A stretch of 19,358 nucleotides of DNA from UMGS946 sp048421225 (GCA_048421225.1 DBFNRV010000097.1:1-19358); one strand, 5' to 3'. Shown: positions 1-6,817, numbered from the stretch's first letter. Notes: generated by a model from the letters alone, not told the origin. Numbers and translations: made by a program.

Positions 1-59
1 TATACCAACAAACCAGGCTGCGGGCCATGGTAATCGTTAAATTGAAAGTAAATGGAATT

Positions 60-215
60 TTGTGGAGCGCTTATCGAATGCGATAGCTGAGTGGCGTTTA
101 AGCCTTTAAGGATGATAAACGTATTATCCCATTTGGCAAGACGGGGTTACGTCAAAACGCCATAGATTATGGTTTTCAGGTATCTTAGCGGGGAGAAGCG
201 GATTCCTGCTTATGG
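60..215 (+). promoter_or_regulatory. Candidate structured RNA leader upstream of the first surface gene
   Basis: Bases 1-268 contain no credible gene. Within them TGGCGTTT (92-99) is the exact reverse complement of AAACGCCA (155-162), so an 8-bp stem can close a loop. That loop holds two smaller hairpins: GGAT/ATCC around 110-129, and GACG/CGTC around 140-153. A separate small hairpin TATCG-AATG-CGATA lies at 72-85. A further 8-bp hairpin with two G-U pairs pairs 187-194 with 203-210. No run of T follows any of them, so none is an obvious terminator. I compared the block by eye with c-di-GMP, c-di-AMP, SAM, TPP and cobalamin riboswitch cores and could not match it. It could be a regulatory leader, an unknown RNA, or chance pairing. 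Confidence 0.3.
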
Positions 216-268
216 TATTCGTTTAATATTATTTAGGATATGGAACTAATTGTTCGCCAGGAGGTATT

Positions 269-1105
269 ATGGCCACGGATCCGACAGCAAAACGGTTATA
301 CGAAGCGGAAAACAGAGATAACTATGGGAAAACGGTCAAGTATGGCGACGGTGTCAGTATAGACTGCTACAGCAAAAAGCAGATGAAAAACATATTTCCC
401 AAAGGGAACTTCCATGTTGTAGGGGAGTATGCCCCTAGCGGGAACCGCGGGGGTGAAAAGGATGCGGAGGATCACGCCGTTTTCAAGTATATGGACCGCG
501 AGCTTGCTTTGAAAGAAAAGGGGAAGCGCAGCGGTATTTTATACTCAAGGAGCGGATATGTGGCCTGTAAGGGATTGCCCAATAGCTTTGTCGCGCTGCT
601 TAAAAACCGTCTCGCGTTGCTTCTGCTGCTGTTGGTTTTAGCTGCCGCGCTGATCGCGGGCGGGGTGCTGTTAGCCGGCAGCCTTGCAAGCGAAGGTACG
701 GGAGGTCCGGGCGGGTTGGAACTCGATAAAAACGCGGTCGATTGGGAGGGAACCCTTCCCCCCTCCGAGGACGGCAATTCAGGCGGAGAAGATGGAATTC
801 GGATTCCAGGCTATAAAAGCATGGCAATAGAGGCGGACTCAAGGGAAGTAAGCGTAAACCTGGTCAATCCTGAGGGAAACCAATGCTACTTTGTAATAAG
901 CATAGCCTTAAACGAAACCGACGATGTGATATACGAGTCAAAGCTGATACCGCCTGGCAAAGGCCTGTATAAGATAACCCTTACAAAACCGCTCGCCCCA
1001 GGGACGTATGACGCGCAGATCCGCTATGAAGCGTATGATCTCGTATCCCAGTCAAGGCTCAACGGCGCTGTGGTTAACTTTACGCTTAACGCTGTTGCTG
1101 AATAA
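269..1105 (+). CDS. Membrane-anchored protein with extracytoplasmic beta domain, unknown function
   Basis: The protein has 278 residues and starts at an ATG eight bases after AGGAGG. It has no signal peptide. About 110 charged, soluble residues come first, then a leucine/alanine-rich membrane segment (about 115-137) preceded by KNR, so the N-terminus should be cytoplasmic and the C-terminus outside. A Gly/Glu-rich linker (138-180) leads to a compact domain (about 185-275) predicted to be beta-rich, with alternating hydrophobic residues and motifs such as LIPPGKGLYKITL and LAPGTYDAQIRYEAY. The PPGK/APGTY pattern resembles small beta-sandwich domains often found near pilin-like or wall-associated proteins in Clostridia. 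The gene lies upstream of, and co-directional with, two secreted proteins, which suggests a role in display or assembly of that surface layer; this is inference. I do not recognise a named family. Confidence 0.8.
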   Translation: MATDPTAKRLYEAENRDNYGKTVKYGDGVSIDCYSKKQMKNIFPKGNFHVVGEYAPSGNRGGEKDAEDHAVFKYMDRELALKEKGKRSGILYSRSGYVACKGLPNSFVALLKNRLALLLLLLVLAAALIAGGVLLAGSLASEGTGGPGGLELDKNAVDWEGTLPPSEDGNSGGEDGIRIPGYKSMAIEADSREVSVNLVNPEGNQCYFVISIALNETDDVIYESKLIPPGKGLYKITLTKPLAPGTYDAQIRYEAYDLVSQSRLNGAVVNFTLNAVAE

Positions 1106-1173
1106 ATAGGGCGCTTAATTTAGGTATTGTCTTGTATAGATATTAGGCAATGCCACGTTTAACGAGGTACTTT

Positions 1174-1196
1174 GTCCCGCATCCCCCGTGCGGGGC
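1174..1196 (+). other. Intergenic hairpin between the first and second surface genes
   Basis: CCCGCA (1176-1181) pairs with TGCGGG (1189-1194), extended by flanking bases to about 8 bp including one G-T pair, around a C-rich 7-base loop. No T-run follows, so it is not a standard intrinsic terminator. It lies 33 bases before the next ATG, where it could protect or attenuate a transcript crossing the 123-base gap. Its role is not proven. Confidence 0.35.
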
Positions 1197-1228
1197 TGTA
1201 CAAATAAAACAATCTGGAGGAAAACGAA

Positions 1229-1831
1229 ATGAAAAAGTTCATTTCATCGCTCATAGCTATTGCTATGATACTGTCACTTGGCCTGCCCGCGTTGGCTACC
1301 GAGCCCACGCCGGTCCCCACGGACAACGGCCACACCCAGGTCATCGCGGACGCGGATCCCGATTATATGATCGTGATCCCGCGCACTGTCAACTTCGGAG
1401 AGCTTAACCGCAATCAGCCCGAACAGAATCACAACTTCTGGATCAGGATAGAAAACGCCGTAATCGACGACGGCGCGGTTATCACTGTAAACCTCGACGA
1501 ATCTACGGACATGCACATGTACGACAAAGGCGGAGAGGGCCAGGTACCCTTAGCGTTCAGGCTCAGCAGCGAAGAGATGGGCAGCGTGGTGCAGGGCGGC
1601 ACTTACTGCACATTTGACATTGAGGACGTTGAAAACGACCCCAACCTTACGGCTGTTAAGGATGGAACGGTTTCCTGCACTCCGGCGGACCTTCGCGCAG
1701 CGGGCTCCTACAGGGGCTGGATGACCTATGCAATCACTTACGAGTATGACGGAGAAGTAACGGATCTTGAAATCCCAGGCGATCATGTAACCATAGACTT
1801 CAGTGAAATTGATCCTCCGGTCGAACCCTAA
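1229..1831 (+). CDS. Secreted protein made of one Cys2 surface domain
   Basis: The protein has 200 residues; its ATG follows CTGGAGG by 8 bases. A classical signal peptide (1-23, cleavage after PALA) precedes a short TEPTPVPT linker. One domain then fills residues 34-200. That domain is clearly homologous to the last 164 residues of the next protein. Shared motifs are GHT[QE]VI, D-Y-x-[IV]-VIP, V-x-FG-x-[IL]-NR, FWI, MYDK, TYCTF, KDGTV and LRAAG-x-YRG. Two cysteines, C127 and C150, are 23 residues apart, exactly as in the partner, which suggests a disulfide outside the cell. No LPxTG tail, membrane segment or wall-binding repeat is visible, so the protein is either released or held by a partner. 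Its likely role is a structural or adhesive subunit; the enzyme activity, if any, is unknown. Confidence 0.85.
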   Translation: MKKFISSLIAIAMILSLGLPALATEPTPVPTDNGHTQVIADADPDYMIVIPRTVNFGELNRNQPEQNHNFWIRIENAVIDDGAVITVNLDESTDMHMYDKGGEGQVPLAFRLSSEEMGSVVQGGTYCTFDIEDVENDPNLTAVKDGTVSCTPADLRAAGSYRGWMTYAITYEYDGEVTDLEIPGDHVTIDFSEIDPPVEP

Positions 1832-1878
1832 GTAGAACATGTTGCTTTAAGTAACAATCCTAGAAGGGAGAGAGATTT

Positions 1879-3387
1879 ATGAAATTTAAACGGCTCATAG
1901 CGCTGGTTATGGCACTCGCGCTGGTGGTTGCGTTTATGCCGGCATTCGCCTCGGCGGAACCAGGCGGAGAGGATGTCAACGCCAACTCCACCGTAACAAT
2001 CCGCGGTACTAATGCATTAAGCGCGGCTGCCAAATTTACCATGAAAGAGGGGCTGACCTCCATAAACGGTTATCCTGTCACTTACGGATATCAGTATGGC
2101 GAACGCTCGCTCACCGTTGACCTTGGCACCTACAACGTAAACAATCGGTCTTTCCGGATTCCGAGTGTTGACGAGATATTCAACGTGGAAGAAGGCACAA
2201 CCTGCAGTCACGTAATGACCAACAGCGGCGAGAGATCCCCAGGAGCCTCCGTGCTGCTGCAAAACGGCGGCAACAACTTGGTTTACTACTTTAACGGCGG
2301 TTCAACGCCTACGCCGCCACCGGCTCAGGAGGATTACACCATAACCTTCCATAAAAACACCCAGGAAAACGTTACCAATATGCCGTCTCAGATAACGGCG
2401 CAAGGCGGTTCGCAGGTAACGCTGCCGAACAATATCCCGCTGAGGGAGGACTGGGTATTTATAGCGTGGAACAATCAGGTGCAGGGCGCCAACTATCAGC
2501 CTGGCCAGACGATGATCATGCCCAATGGCAATATAACGCTGTACGCTATCTGGGAACCCGATATGAACCACAATGGTATTCCGGACGGCCAGGAATCCCC
2601 GATCAACATTGATTGGAGATTGACAGGCGTAACATATGCGAATTTTGAGTACTATCTGCCCCCCGAAACGAGGAGCAACCAAGTACCGCTGCCCTGCTAT
2701 GACGTAGCGTTTACGCTGGTGCCGTATGAGGGATATGCCCTGCCCGAGGAAATCAACATCTTTACGTTGGTGGACGGCGGGACCACCCTTGTTGAGGGAG
2801 AGGGCTACACCTATGACAATAAGACGGGCGACGTGGTAATATTCAATGTAATAGCCGATCTGACCATAACGGTAAACGGAGTTCCGGAAGGTTACCGAAA
2901 CGGCCATACCGAGGTAATCGGACAGGCGGCGGTCGACTATGTCATAGTAATCCCGTATTCGGTTGACTTTGGCTCCATTAACCGCGACGACGGCGAGCTT
3001 GAGAGGGACTTCTGGATCAAGCTGGAGAGCGCCCTTATAGACTATGACGCGATAATAAACGTTTCACTCGGCGACGCCGATATAGAAACCAGGATCAACA
3101 CCATGACGATGTACGATAAGGACGGCTCAGGCGTAAGAGAACTTGGTTTCAATTTGATTAACGGCGATGAAGAGCAGGTAACTCCTGGCGATACTTACTG
3201 CACATTCACCTATGATGATATCAGCGGCAATGAAGACCTTACGTCACAGAAGGATGGAACCGTTACGTGCGACGCCGGCGAGTTACGGGCGGCTGGCGCG
3301 TACAGGGGCTATATGATGTTTGAGGTAACCTATAACGGCACAGACGCGAATTCGCATATTGTAATAGATCCGAACGCTATGCCGTAA
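1879..3387 (+). CDS. Secreted InlB B-repeat protein with C-terminal Cys2 surface domain
   Basis: The protein has 502 residues; the ATG follows GAAGGGAGAGAG. The signal peptide is residues 1-26 (AFASA). An unassigned N-terminal region (27-145) is followed by a PTPPPAQ linker. Next comes one InlB B-repeat/Flg_new-type unit (about 153-226), recognised by YTITFHKNT at its start, FIAWN in the middle and ITLYAIWE at its end. A second linker and a small beta region (230-335) precede the domain shared with the preceding protein (339-502), whose cysteines C441 and C464 keep the 23-residue spacing. Flg_new/InlB repeats are beta-grasp-like modules typical of bacterial surface proteins. There is no sortase tail or other anchor. 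The 47-base gap to the upstream gene suggests co-transcription, so the two proteins probably work together at the cell surface. Confidence 0.88.
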   Translation: MKFKRLIALVMALALVVAFMPAFASAEPGGEDVNANSTVTIRGTNALSAAAKFTMKEGLTSINGYPVTYGYQYGERSLTVDLGTYNVNNRSFRIPSVDEIFNVEEGTTCSHVMTNSGERSPGASVLLQNGGNNLVYYFNGGSTPTPPPAQEDYTITFHKNTQENVTNMPSQITAQGGSQVTLPNNIPLREDWVFIAWNNQVQGANYQPGQTMIMPNGNITLYAIWEPDMNHNGIPDGQESPINIDWRLTGVTYANFEYYLPPETRSNQVPLPCYDVAFTLVPYEGYALPEEINIFTLVDGGTTLVEGEGYTYDNKTGDVVIFNVIADLTITVNGVPEGYRNGHTEVIGQAAVDYVIVIPYSVDFGSINRDDGELERDFWIKLESALIDYDAIINVSLGDADIETRINTMTMYDKDGSGVRELGFNLINGDEEQVTPGDTYCTFTYDDISGNEDLTSQKDGTVTCDAGELRAAGAYRGYMMFEVTYNGTDANSHIVIDPNAMP

Positions 3388-3406
3388 TTCGCAAACTTTT
3401 AAACGC

Positions 3407-3433
3407 ATGGGGGAGCGGGGACCGTTCCCCCAT
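3407..3433 (+). terminator. Strong hairpin after the InlB-repeat gene
   Basis: A 12-bp stem (3407-3418 with 3422-3433; one G-T pair) has a 3-base loop and starts 19 bases after the stop codon. The following sequence is only moderately T-rich (AATGCTGTTGAT), so termination may be partial. Its position directly before a good promoter supports a transcript boundary. Confidence 0.6.
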
Positions 3434-3440
3434 AATGCTG

Positions 3441-3469
3441 TTGATATAAATGATGTTGTGTTGTATAAT
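3441..3469 (+). promoter_or_regulatory. SigA-type promoter for the TPGTG surface gene
   Basis: TTGATA (3441-3446) and a perfect TATAAT (3464-3469) are separated by exactly 17 bases. Transcription would begin near 3476, giving a leader of about 75 bases before the ATG at 3552. It sits between the upstream hairpin and the gene, so this gene has its own transcription unit. Confidence 0.75.
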
Positions 3470-3551
3470 TAATTTGGATCATTTTGATAAAGGGTATGCT
3501 GCGGTTTCACCGCGTTTAGCTAGCGGATGAGTGGGTACCGGAGGAGGTATT

Positions 3552-4166
3552 ATGAAAAGAGCGATTTTGCTTATAGCTGTGTTGGCCCTGGTTTTTACTA
3601 ACCCGTGTTCCTTTTGCGAACAGGAGGGGCCGGACGGGGGTACCACAATAACTTCATATGTTGACAGGGAACTTGTGTTCAATCACCCTGGCGACCACTT
3701 TATCAAATATAAGAAGCTAAGTACCGATATAGGTGAAACAAGCCTTAACGATCTATTTCTCTATGACGGGGAAGGTCTGAGGATAGAAGTAGAGACAGAG
3801 ACTATGAGGCATAAAGAGCAGGTCGATAAGGAGCTTCCGTTTACCGTGGAATGCAAAGGCCTGCCCGAAGCTGTGTATGAGGATGGCAGCTGGGACGTAA
3901 TTGTAAGCGTGGCTAAAGAGGACTGGGAGGGAACGATAGCTGGCGATTATGAGGGCTGCATATACTTTACTGTGGTTTCAACACTTGACGGCGAGACACT
4001 GGCCACCGGCGCGGCCAAGGTATATACTACAGTTCCTGAAGGCGGGGTCATAACCCCGGGTACGGGCGGTTATTCGCTTATAATGCTCGCGGTTGCACTG
4101 TGCGCGGCTGGTCTTGCTATAGCTACCGTTTACAGTATAAAGAGGCGCGCGGGCAGGCGGGTTTAA
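3552..4166 (+). CDS. Surface protein with TPGTG sorting-like C-terminal tail
   Basis: The protein has 204 residues. I chose the ATG at 3552 because GGAGGAGG lies 4 bases upstream; an in-frame GTG at 3531 precedes that ribosome binding site and is rejected. A signal peptide (about 1-20) is followed by CSFCEQEG, which is not a proper lipobox. The middle (30-160) looks beta-rich and ends in a segment with WEGTIAGDYEGCIYFTV, a pattern like the G-x-Y-x-G-x-[IV]-x-F strands of WxL/pilin-type domains. The tail is TPGTG (168-172), a hydrophobic stretch (about 175-197) and KRRAGRR. That order is that of a sortase signal with threonine in place of the first leucine of LPxTG. It could also simply be a C-terminal membrane anchor. 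It has its own promoter and terminator. Confidence 0.82.
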   Translation: MKRAILLIAVLALVFTNPCSFCEQEGPDGGTTITSYVDRELVFNHPGDHFIKYKKLSTDIGETSLNDLFLYDGEGLRIEVETETMRHKEQVDKELPFTVECKGLPEAVYEDGSWDVIVSVAKEDWEGTIAGDYEGCIYFTVVSTLDGETLATGAAKVYTTVPEGGVITPGTGGYSLIMLAVALCAAGLAIATVYSIKRRAGRRV

Positions 4167-4183
4167 CATAATTATATTTAATT

Positions 4184-4204
4184 ATGGGCCTAGGCCCATT
4201 TTTT
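4184..4204 (+). terminator. Intrinsic terminator of the TPGTG surface gene
   Basis: ATGGGCC and GGCCCAT form a near-perfect palindrome (4184-4199) followed directly by a run of T to 4204. It begins 17 bases after the stop codon. Confidence 0.88.
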
Positions 4205-4270
4205 ATTGCCAGACGTCTAATCGCGATAAAGGTTGAACAGCGGCCTATGTTACCGCGCGTTTATTATCAA

Positions 4271-4889
4271 ATTTCAATTTCGCATACCCGCATAGGGTTA
4301 AGTGCGCCTCTTAAACAGCTTTTCATTTCGCCAGGCAGTTATTCAATCCACGTATTCCGCTCATCCGTATGGGAGGGGAGCGTGCTTTCAACAAACACAA
4401 CCACAATTATGCAGTCGATTTCAATCCGCGCACCCGTGCAGGGTGCGACGCCCAGCCGCCTTTTTTGTAATCTCCAGCCGTTAATTTCAATCCACGCACC
4501 CGCGTGGGGTGCGACATCGGAGCGCCGTCCCCACCAACATACCGCTTTATTTCAATCCACGCACCCATAAAGGCTGCGCTCCAAGCATATCAAACAGGCC
4601 GCCGCCGCTTACACCTGTTTCAAGCCATGAACCCGCATGGGAGCGGCCATGTACATTGCCGTGAAATCTAAGGTCCGTAAAAGCAAATATCTGTGCGGAT
4701 GCCTATTTGTTGTGGCACCGTTCAATGAAGAAAAGCGGCCACATCTTTGGTATTTGGAACTTGACACCTGCTCTGCGGGTTTGATCCCTTGTTATTTCAA
4801 TCCACGCACCAGCATTGGGCCCGAAGCCGAATGCATTTTAGGGCCACGGGGACATACACTTAAAGCCACGAACCCGCACGGGGACGGCG
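4271..4889 (-). CRISPR. Degenerate orphan CRISPR array, subtype I-C-type repeats
   Basis: The best repeat copy is the 32 bases at 4484-4515. Recognisable copies lie at 4418-4449 (about 28/32 identical), 4549-4580 (24/32), 4794-4825 (26/32), 4617-4648 (about 22/32) and 4858-4889; weak ones lie at 4271-4302 and 4340-4380 (the latter with an insertion). Copies start 64-69 bases apart where consecutive, and two spacers (4450-4483 and 4516-4548) are 34 and 33 bases. The conserved ATTTCAATCCACGCACC block is the reverse complement of the 3' end of known subtype I-C repeats (GGTGCGTGGATTGAAAT), so crRNA sense would be the - strand. One or two copies between 4649 and 4793 are unrecognisable. Possible further remnants are at 4938-4969 and near 4983. 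No cas gene is in the window. Repeats differ all along the array, so it is probably decaying and inactive. Confidence 0.8.
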
Positions 4890-4969
4890 CTGAGCGGATT
4901 CGGCGGAGTAAACCGTATCCACTGAACGTTTTTCCCTTAAATTAGCCACGCCCGACACGCGGCCGTTAG

Positions 4970-5382
4970 CTGACCGCTATTATATCAATTCCACTTTACA
5001 CATCCGCAACGGGGCTATGAGCCCGAAAACGCATATGGCATCTAGCTAAGATCTTACACCGTTCCAGGAGGACCGCATCCCCTCTACCGTTTAAATCATA
5101 TTCATAGCTCTACGGCTTAGACGCAAGCGCATAAAAACCCTATTGAAGCTATTATCGCTTTACAGATACTATAGTAGACGGTTCAGCTTAAAAGACGCTG
5201 CTTTAACTTATTTTGCTAACTGGCCACAAAGAGTTGCTTCCACTTATATACGGGCCTCGGATTTAAGGTGCGTGAGCCAAATCTAAAGAACAATAGCCGG
5301 TGTACCGGAGCGTAGAGAAGCTTAATTACAAATAAATGAATAAGCAAAATACTTAACAGGCAGCGTCAATCAATCTAAGGAC
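4970..5382. other. Non-coding stretch beside the CRISPR relic
   Basis: I see no credible gene, RNA gene or mobile element here. If the array was transcribed on the - strand, its leader would have lain in this interval, but I cannot recognise an A/T-rich leader or a promoter. The whole 4205-5382 interval has frequent stops in all frames and looks like eroded sequence. Confidence 0.5.
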
Positions 5383-5412
5383 AAAAAGGCCGCCGGCCCG
5401 TAAGGCCGGCGG
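5383..5412 (-). terminator. Intrinsic terminator of the PPQTGD surface gene
   Basis: On the - strand a perfect 9-bp GC stem (CCGCCGGCC / GGCCGGCGG; 5412-5404 with 5398-5390) with a 5-base loop is followed by CTTTTTGT. It lies about 64 bases past the stop codon of the gene at 5476-6639. Confidence 0.92.
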
Positions 5413-5475
5413 TCGTGCACTGGGGTCCCAACATCAAGACGTTGGAATTCGGTTTTAAGCCGCGTTATGGATTAG

Positions 5476-6639
5476 TTACTTCCTCTTCCTGAAGATTGCG
5501 AAGCCAGCGGGCACAGCGCCAACAGCCAGCATCACATAACCCATGATGGAAGCGACATCGCCGGTTTGCGGCGGTTTGTTTCCACCCTCGGGCTCGCCAA
5601 CGGTTGCGGTGCTGGTAACAGCAAAAGCGGCGACCTTGGCCAGGAACAGGGTGTCATTGAGTTCGAAATTGCCAATGGTGAAGCCCATGTACTTCATGAA
5701 CCCATCATATGCAGCCTTGAGAGCGGTGAAAGCTTCGCCTTCGGTGAGAACTTCCTCGCCCTTTACGAACTGGAACTCAACTTCGTCGCCCAGCGCTTTG
5801 CACTGGAGCTCATAGCCGTTTACGAAGATGTCGGTGCAAACGATCGACTTCTTGCCTTCAGCTTCGGTTCCGCGGAACACGATGGAGTTCGGATCGGCAG
5901 GCTTTTCGCCTTCCTTGGTGGCGACAACCTCTGTGAGGGTGTAGTCAACGTAGGAAGCGGCCGGAGCTGTGCTCTCGTCCTTGGTGGCTTCGCCTTCAGC
6001 GGGCGGTTCGGCTACTGTAACGACCTCTTTTTTGATCGTGTACTTGCCGTCGGTTGTGATGGCGCCGTCTTCAAGGTTCTTGTCGCCAAAGCTCAGCGTA
6101 GCGGTGGCGGAAGTCTTGGCCTTTGCAAGGGTTACGCCGGTTACGCGGATGGTGTAGGAAGAATCCCATTCGGGAACGAAGGCAAATCCAACCTTTTCTT
6201 CCTTATCATTGGTTGTGAAGGTAACTCCGTTGTTGCCCTCGGCAGCTACGAAGTTCTCGCTGACAACGGTTTCCTTGCCGTTTGCATCGATGCCGATGAG
6301 CTGAACGCTCTTGATCTCCTTGAGATTGATCCAAGAAGCGGATATCTTCAGGTTTTCGCCAATTACATTGGTGTCAAGCTTAAGATCTTCAAACTTCGGG
6401 AGGTCATACGCAAAGTTGAATACAACCTCGGTGTTGGCGACGACTTCCTCAGTGGGAGTGGTTACCTTGAATATGATCTCGTTCTGTACCGGAGCGGTCG
6501 TGGGCGCTGTTGTAGGAGCGGTCGTCGGCTCGGTTGTCGGAGCGGTCGTCGGCTCGGTCGTTGGTTCGGTTGCCAGCGCAGGAGCTGCGATAGCAAGAAG
6601 CATGAGAGCGGCCAGCATTATTGAAAGCAGCTTTTTCAT
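5476..6639 (-). CDS. Sortase-anchored (PPQTGD) secreted protein, unknown function
   Basis: The protein has 387 residues. The ATG at 6639 is preferred because GAAAGGGG lies 8 bases upstream; the in-frame ATG at 6657 overlaps that site. The signal peptide is residues 1-23 (PALA). A 20-residue TEPT/APT repeat follows, a flexible wall-spanning or glycosylation-prone linker. Residues 48-200 form a beta-rich, cohesin- or Ig-like region with alternating hydrophobics, and a second region (200-340) is less clear. The tail is PPQTGD (356-361), a hydrophobic segment (about 364-383) and RKRK, the layout of a sortase signal with proline replacing the leucine of LPxTG. The strong promoter and terminator suggest high expression as a single gene. 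Its signal peptide and TEPT start closely resemble those of the 200-residue protein at 1229-1831. No sortase gene is in the window. Binding or scaffold function is inference. Confidence 0.88.
   Translation of the reverse strand: MKKLLSIMLAALMLLAIAAPALATEPTTEPTTAPTTEPTTAPTTAPTTAPVQNEIIFKVTTPTEEVVANTEVVFNFAYDLPKFEDLKLDTNVIGENLKISASWINLKEIKSVQLIGIDANGKETVVSENFVAAEGNNGVTFTTNDKEEKVGFAFVPEWDSSYTIRVTGVTLAKAKTSATATLSFGDKNLEDGAITTDGKYTIKKEVVTVAEPPAEGEATKDESTAPAASYVDYTLTEVVATKEGEKPADPNSIVFRGTEAEGKKSIVCTDIFVNGYELQCKALGDEVEFQFVKGEEVLTEGEAFTALKAAYDGFMKYMGFTIGNFELNDTLFLAKVAAFAVTSTATVGEPEGGNKPPQTGDVASIMGYVMLAVGAVPAGFAIFRKRK
6490..6571 (-). repeat. Short in-frame tandem repeats coding the TEPT/APT linker
   Basis: The region is built from imperfect 9- to 18-base units on the - strand that encode TEPT and APT blocks. 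Because the units are multiples of three, slippage would change linker length without breaking the reading frame. Confidence 0.7.
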
Positions 6640-6680
6640 GTTAATTTCCCCTTTCATTTTCTAAAACTAGTTGCAAGTGA

Positions 6681-6742
6681 GTCGGGATTTGCCACCCGAC
6701 ATGGCAGTGGTGGGTATTTACCCGGTTGTTGGGCATTTCCCC
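6681..6742 (-). promoter_or_regulatory. Three consecutive hairpins in the leader of the PPQTGD gene
   Basis: The predicted 5' leader (about 110 bases, from near 6751) contains three small stems in a row: GTCGGG/CCCGAC (6681-6700), GGGT/ACCC (6712-6723) and GGGG or GGG/CCC (6731-6742). Each has an AAAT-containing loop on the - strand. There is no T-run, so they are not terminators. They could stabilise the transcript or bind a protein. Confidence 0.45.
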
Positions 6743-6757
6743 GCTTTGCACATGGTA

Positions 6758-6786
6758 ATAGTATCACCCATGTGCGGCGATGTCAA
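6758..6786 (-). promoter_or_regulatory. Strong SigA-type promoter for the PPQTGD gene
   Basis: On the - strand, a consensus TTGACA (6786-6781) and TACTAT (6763-6758) are separated by exactly 17 bases. The start would be near 6751, giving a leader of about 110 bases. Confidence 0.85.
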
Positions 6787-6791
6787 GCAAC

Positions 6792-6817
6792 TGTTACAGC
6801 AAAGTAACAATTTGTTA
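6792..6817. promoter_or_regulatory. Two overlapping palindromes between divergent promoters
   Basis: TGTTAC-N6-GTAACA (6792-6809) overlaps TAACA-ATT-TGTTA (6805-6817). They lie just upstream of the -35 box of the - strand gene and about 45 bases upstream of the + strand -10 box. This is a position suited to a regulator that controls one or both genes. No regulator gene is adjacent. Confidence 0.45.

Noticed and set aside
60..215. Known riboswitch (c-di-GMP, SAM, TPP, cobalamin or c-di-AMP class)
   Set aside because: Some short pieces look familiar, but none of the conserved cores is present in the right order. I kept it only as a candidate structured leader.
2302..2907. A 201-codon frame antisense to the InlB-repeat gene
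   Set aside because: No ribosome binding site and no recognisable domain; the + strand encodes a clear Flg_new/InlB repeat at the same place.
3606..3626. Lipoprotein signal in the TPGTG surface protein
   Set aside because: The cysteines in NPCSFC are not preceded by a lipobox of the L-[AS]-[GA]-C type, and a C-terminal anchor is present.
4184..4945. Open frames on the + strand across the CRISPR relic (4184-4570, 4302-4484, 4637-4945)
   Set aside because: They run through the terminator and the repeats, have no ribosome binding site, and their translation simply repeats the CRISPR repeat (for example SIHAPAWG).
5566..6624. A 352-codon frame on the + strand opposite the PPQTGD gene
   Set aside because: It is a shadow of the codon bias of the real - strand gene, which has a signal peptide, sorting tail, promoter and terminator.
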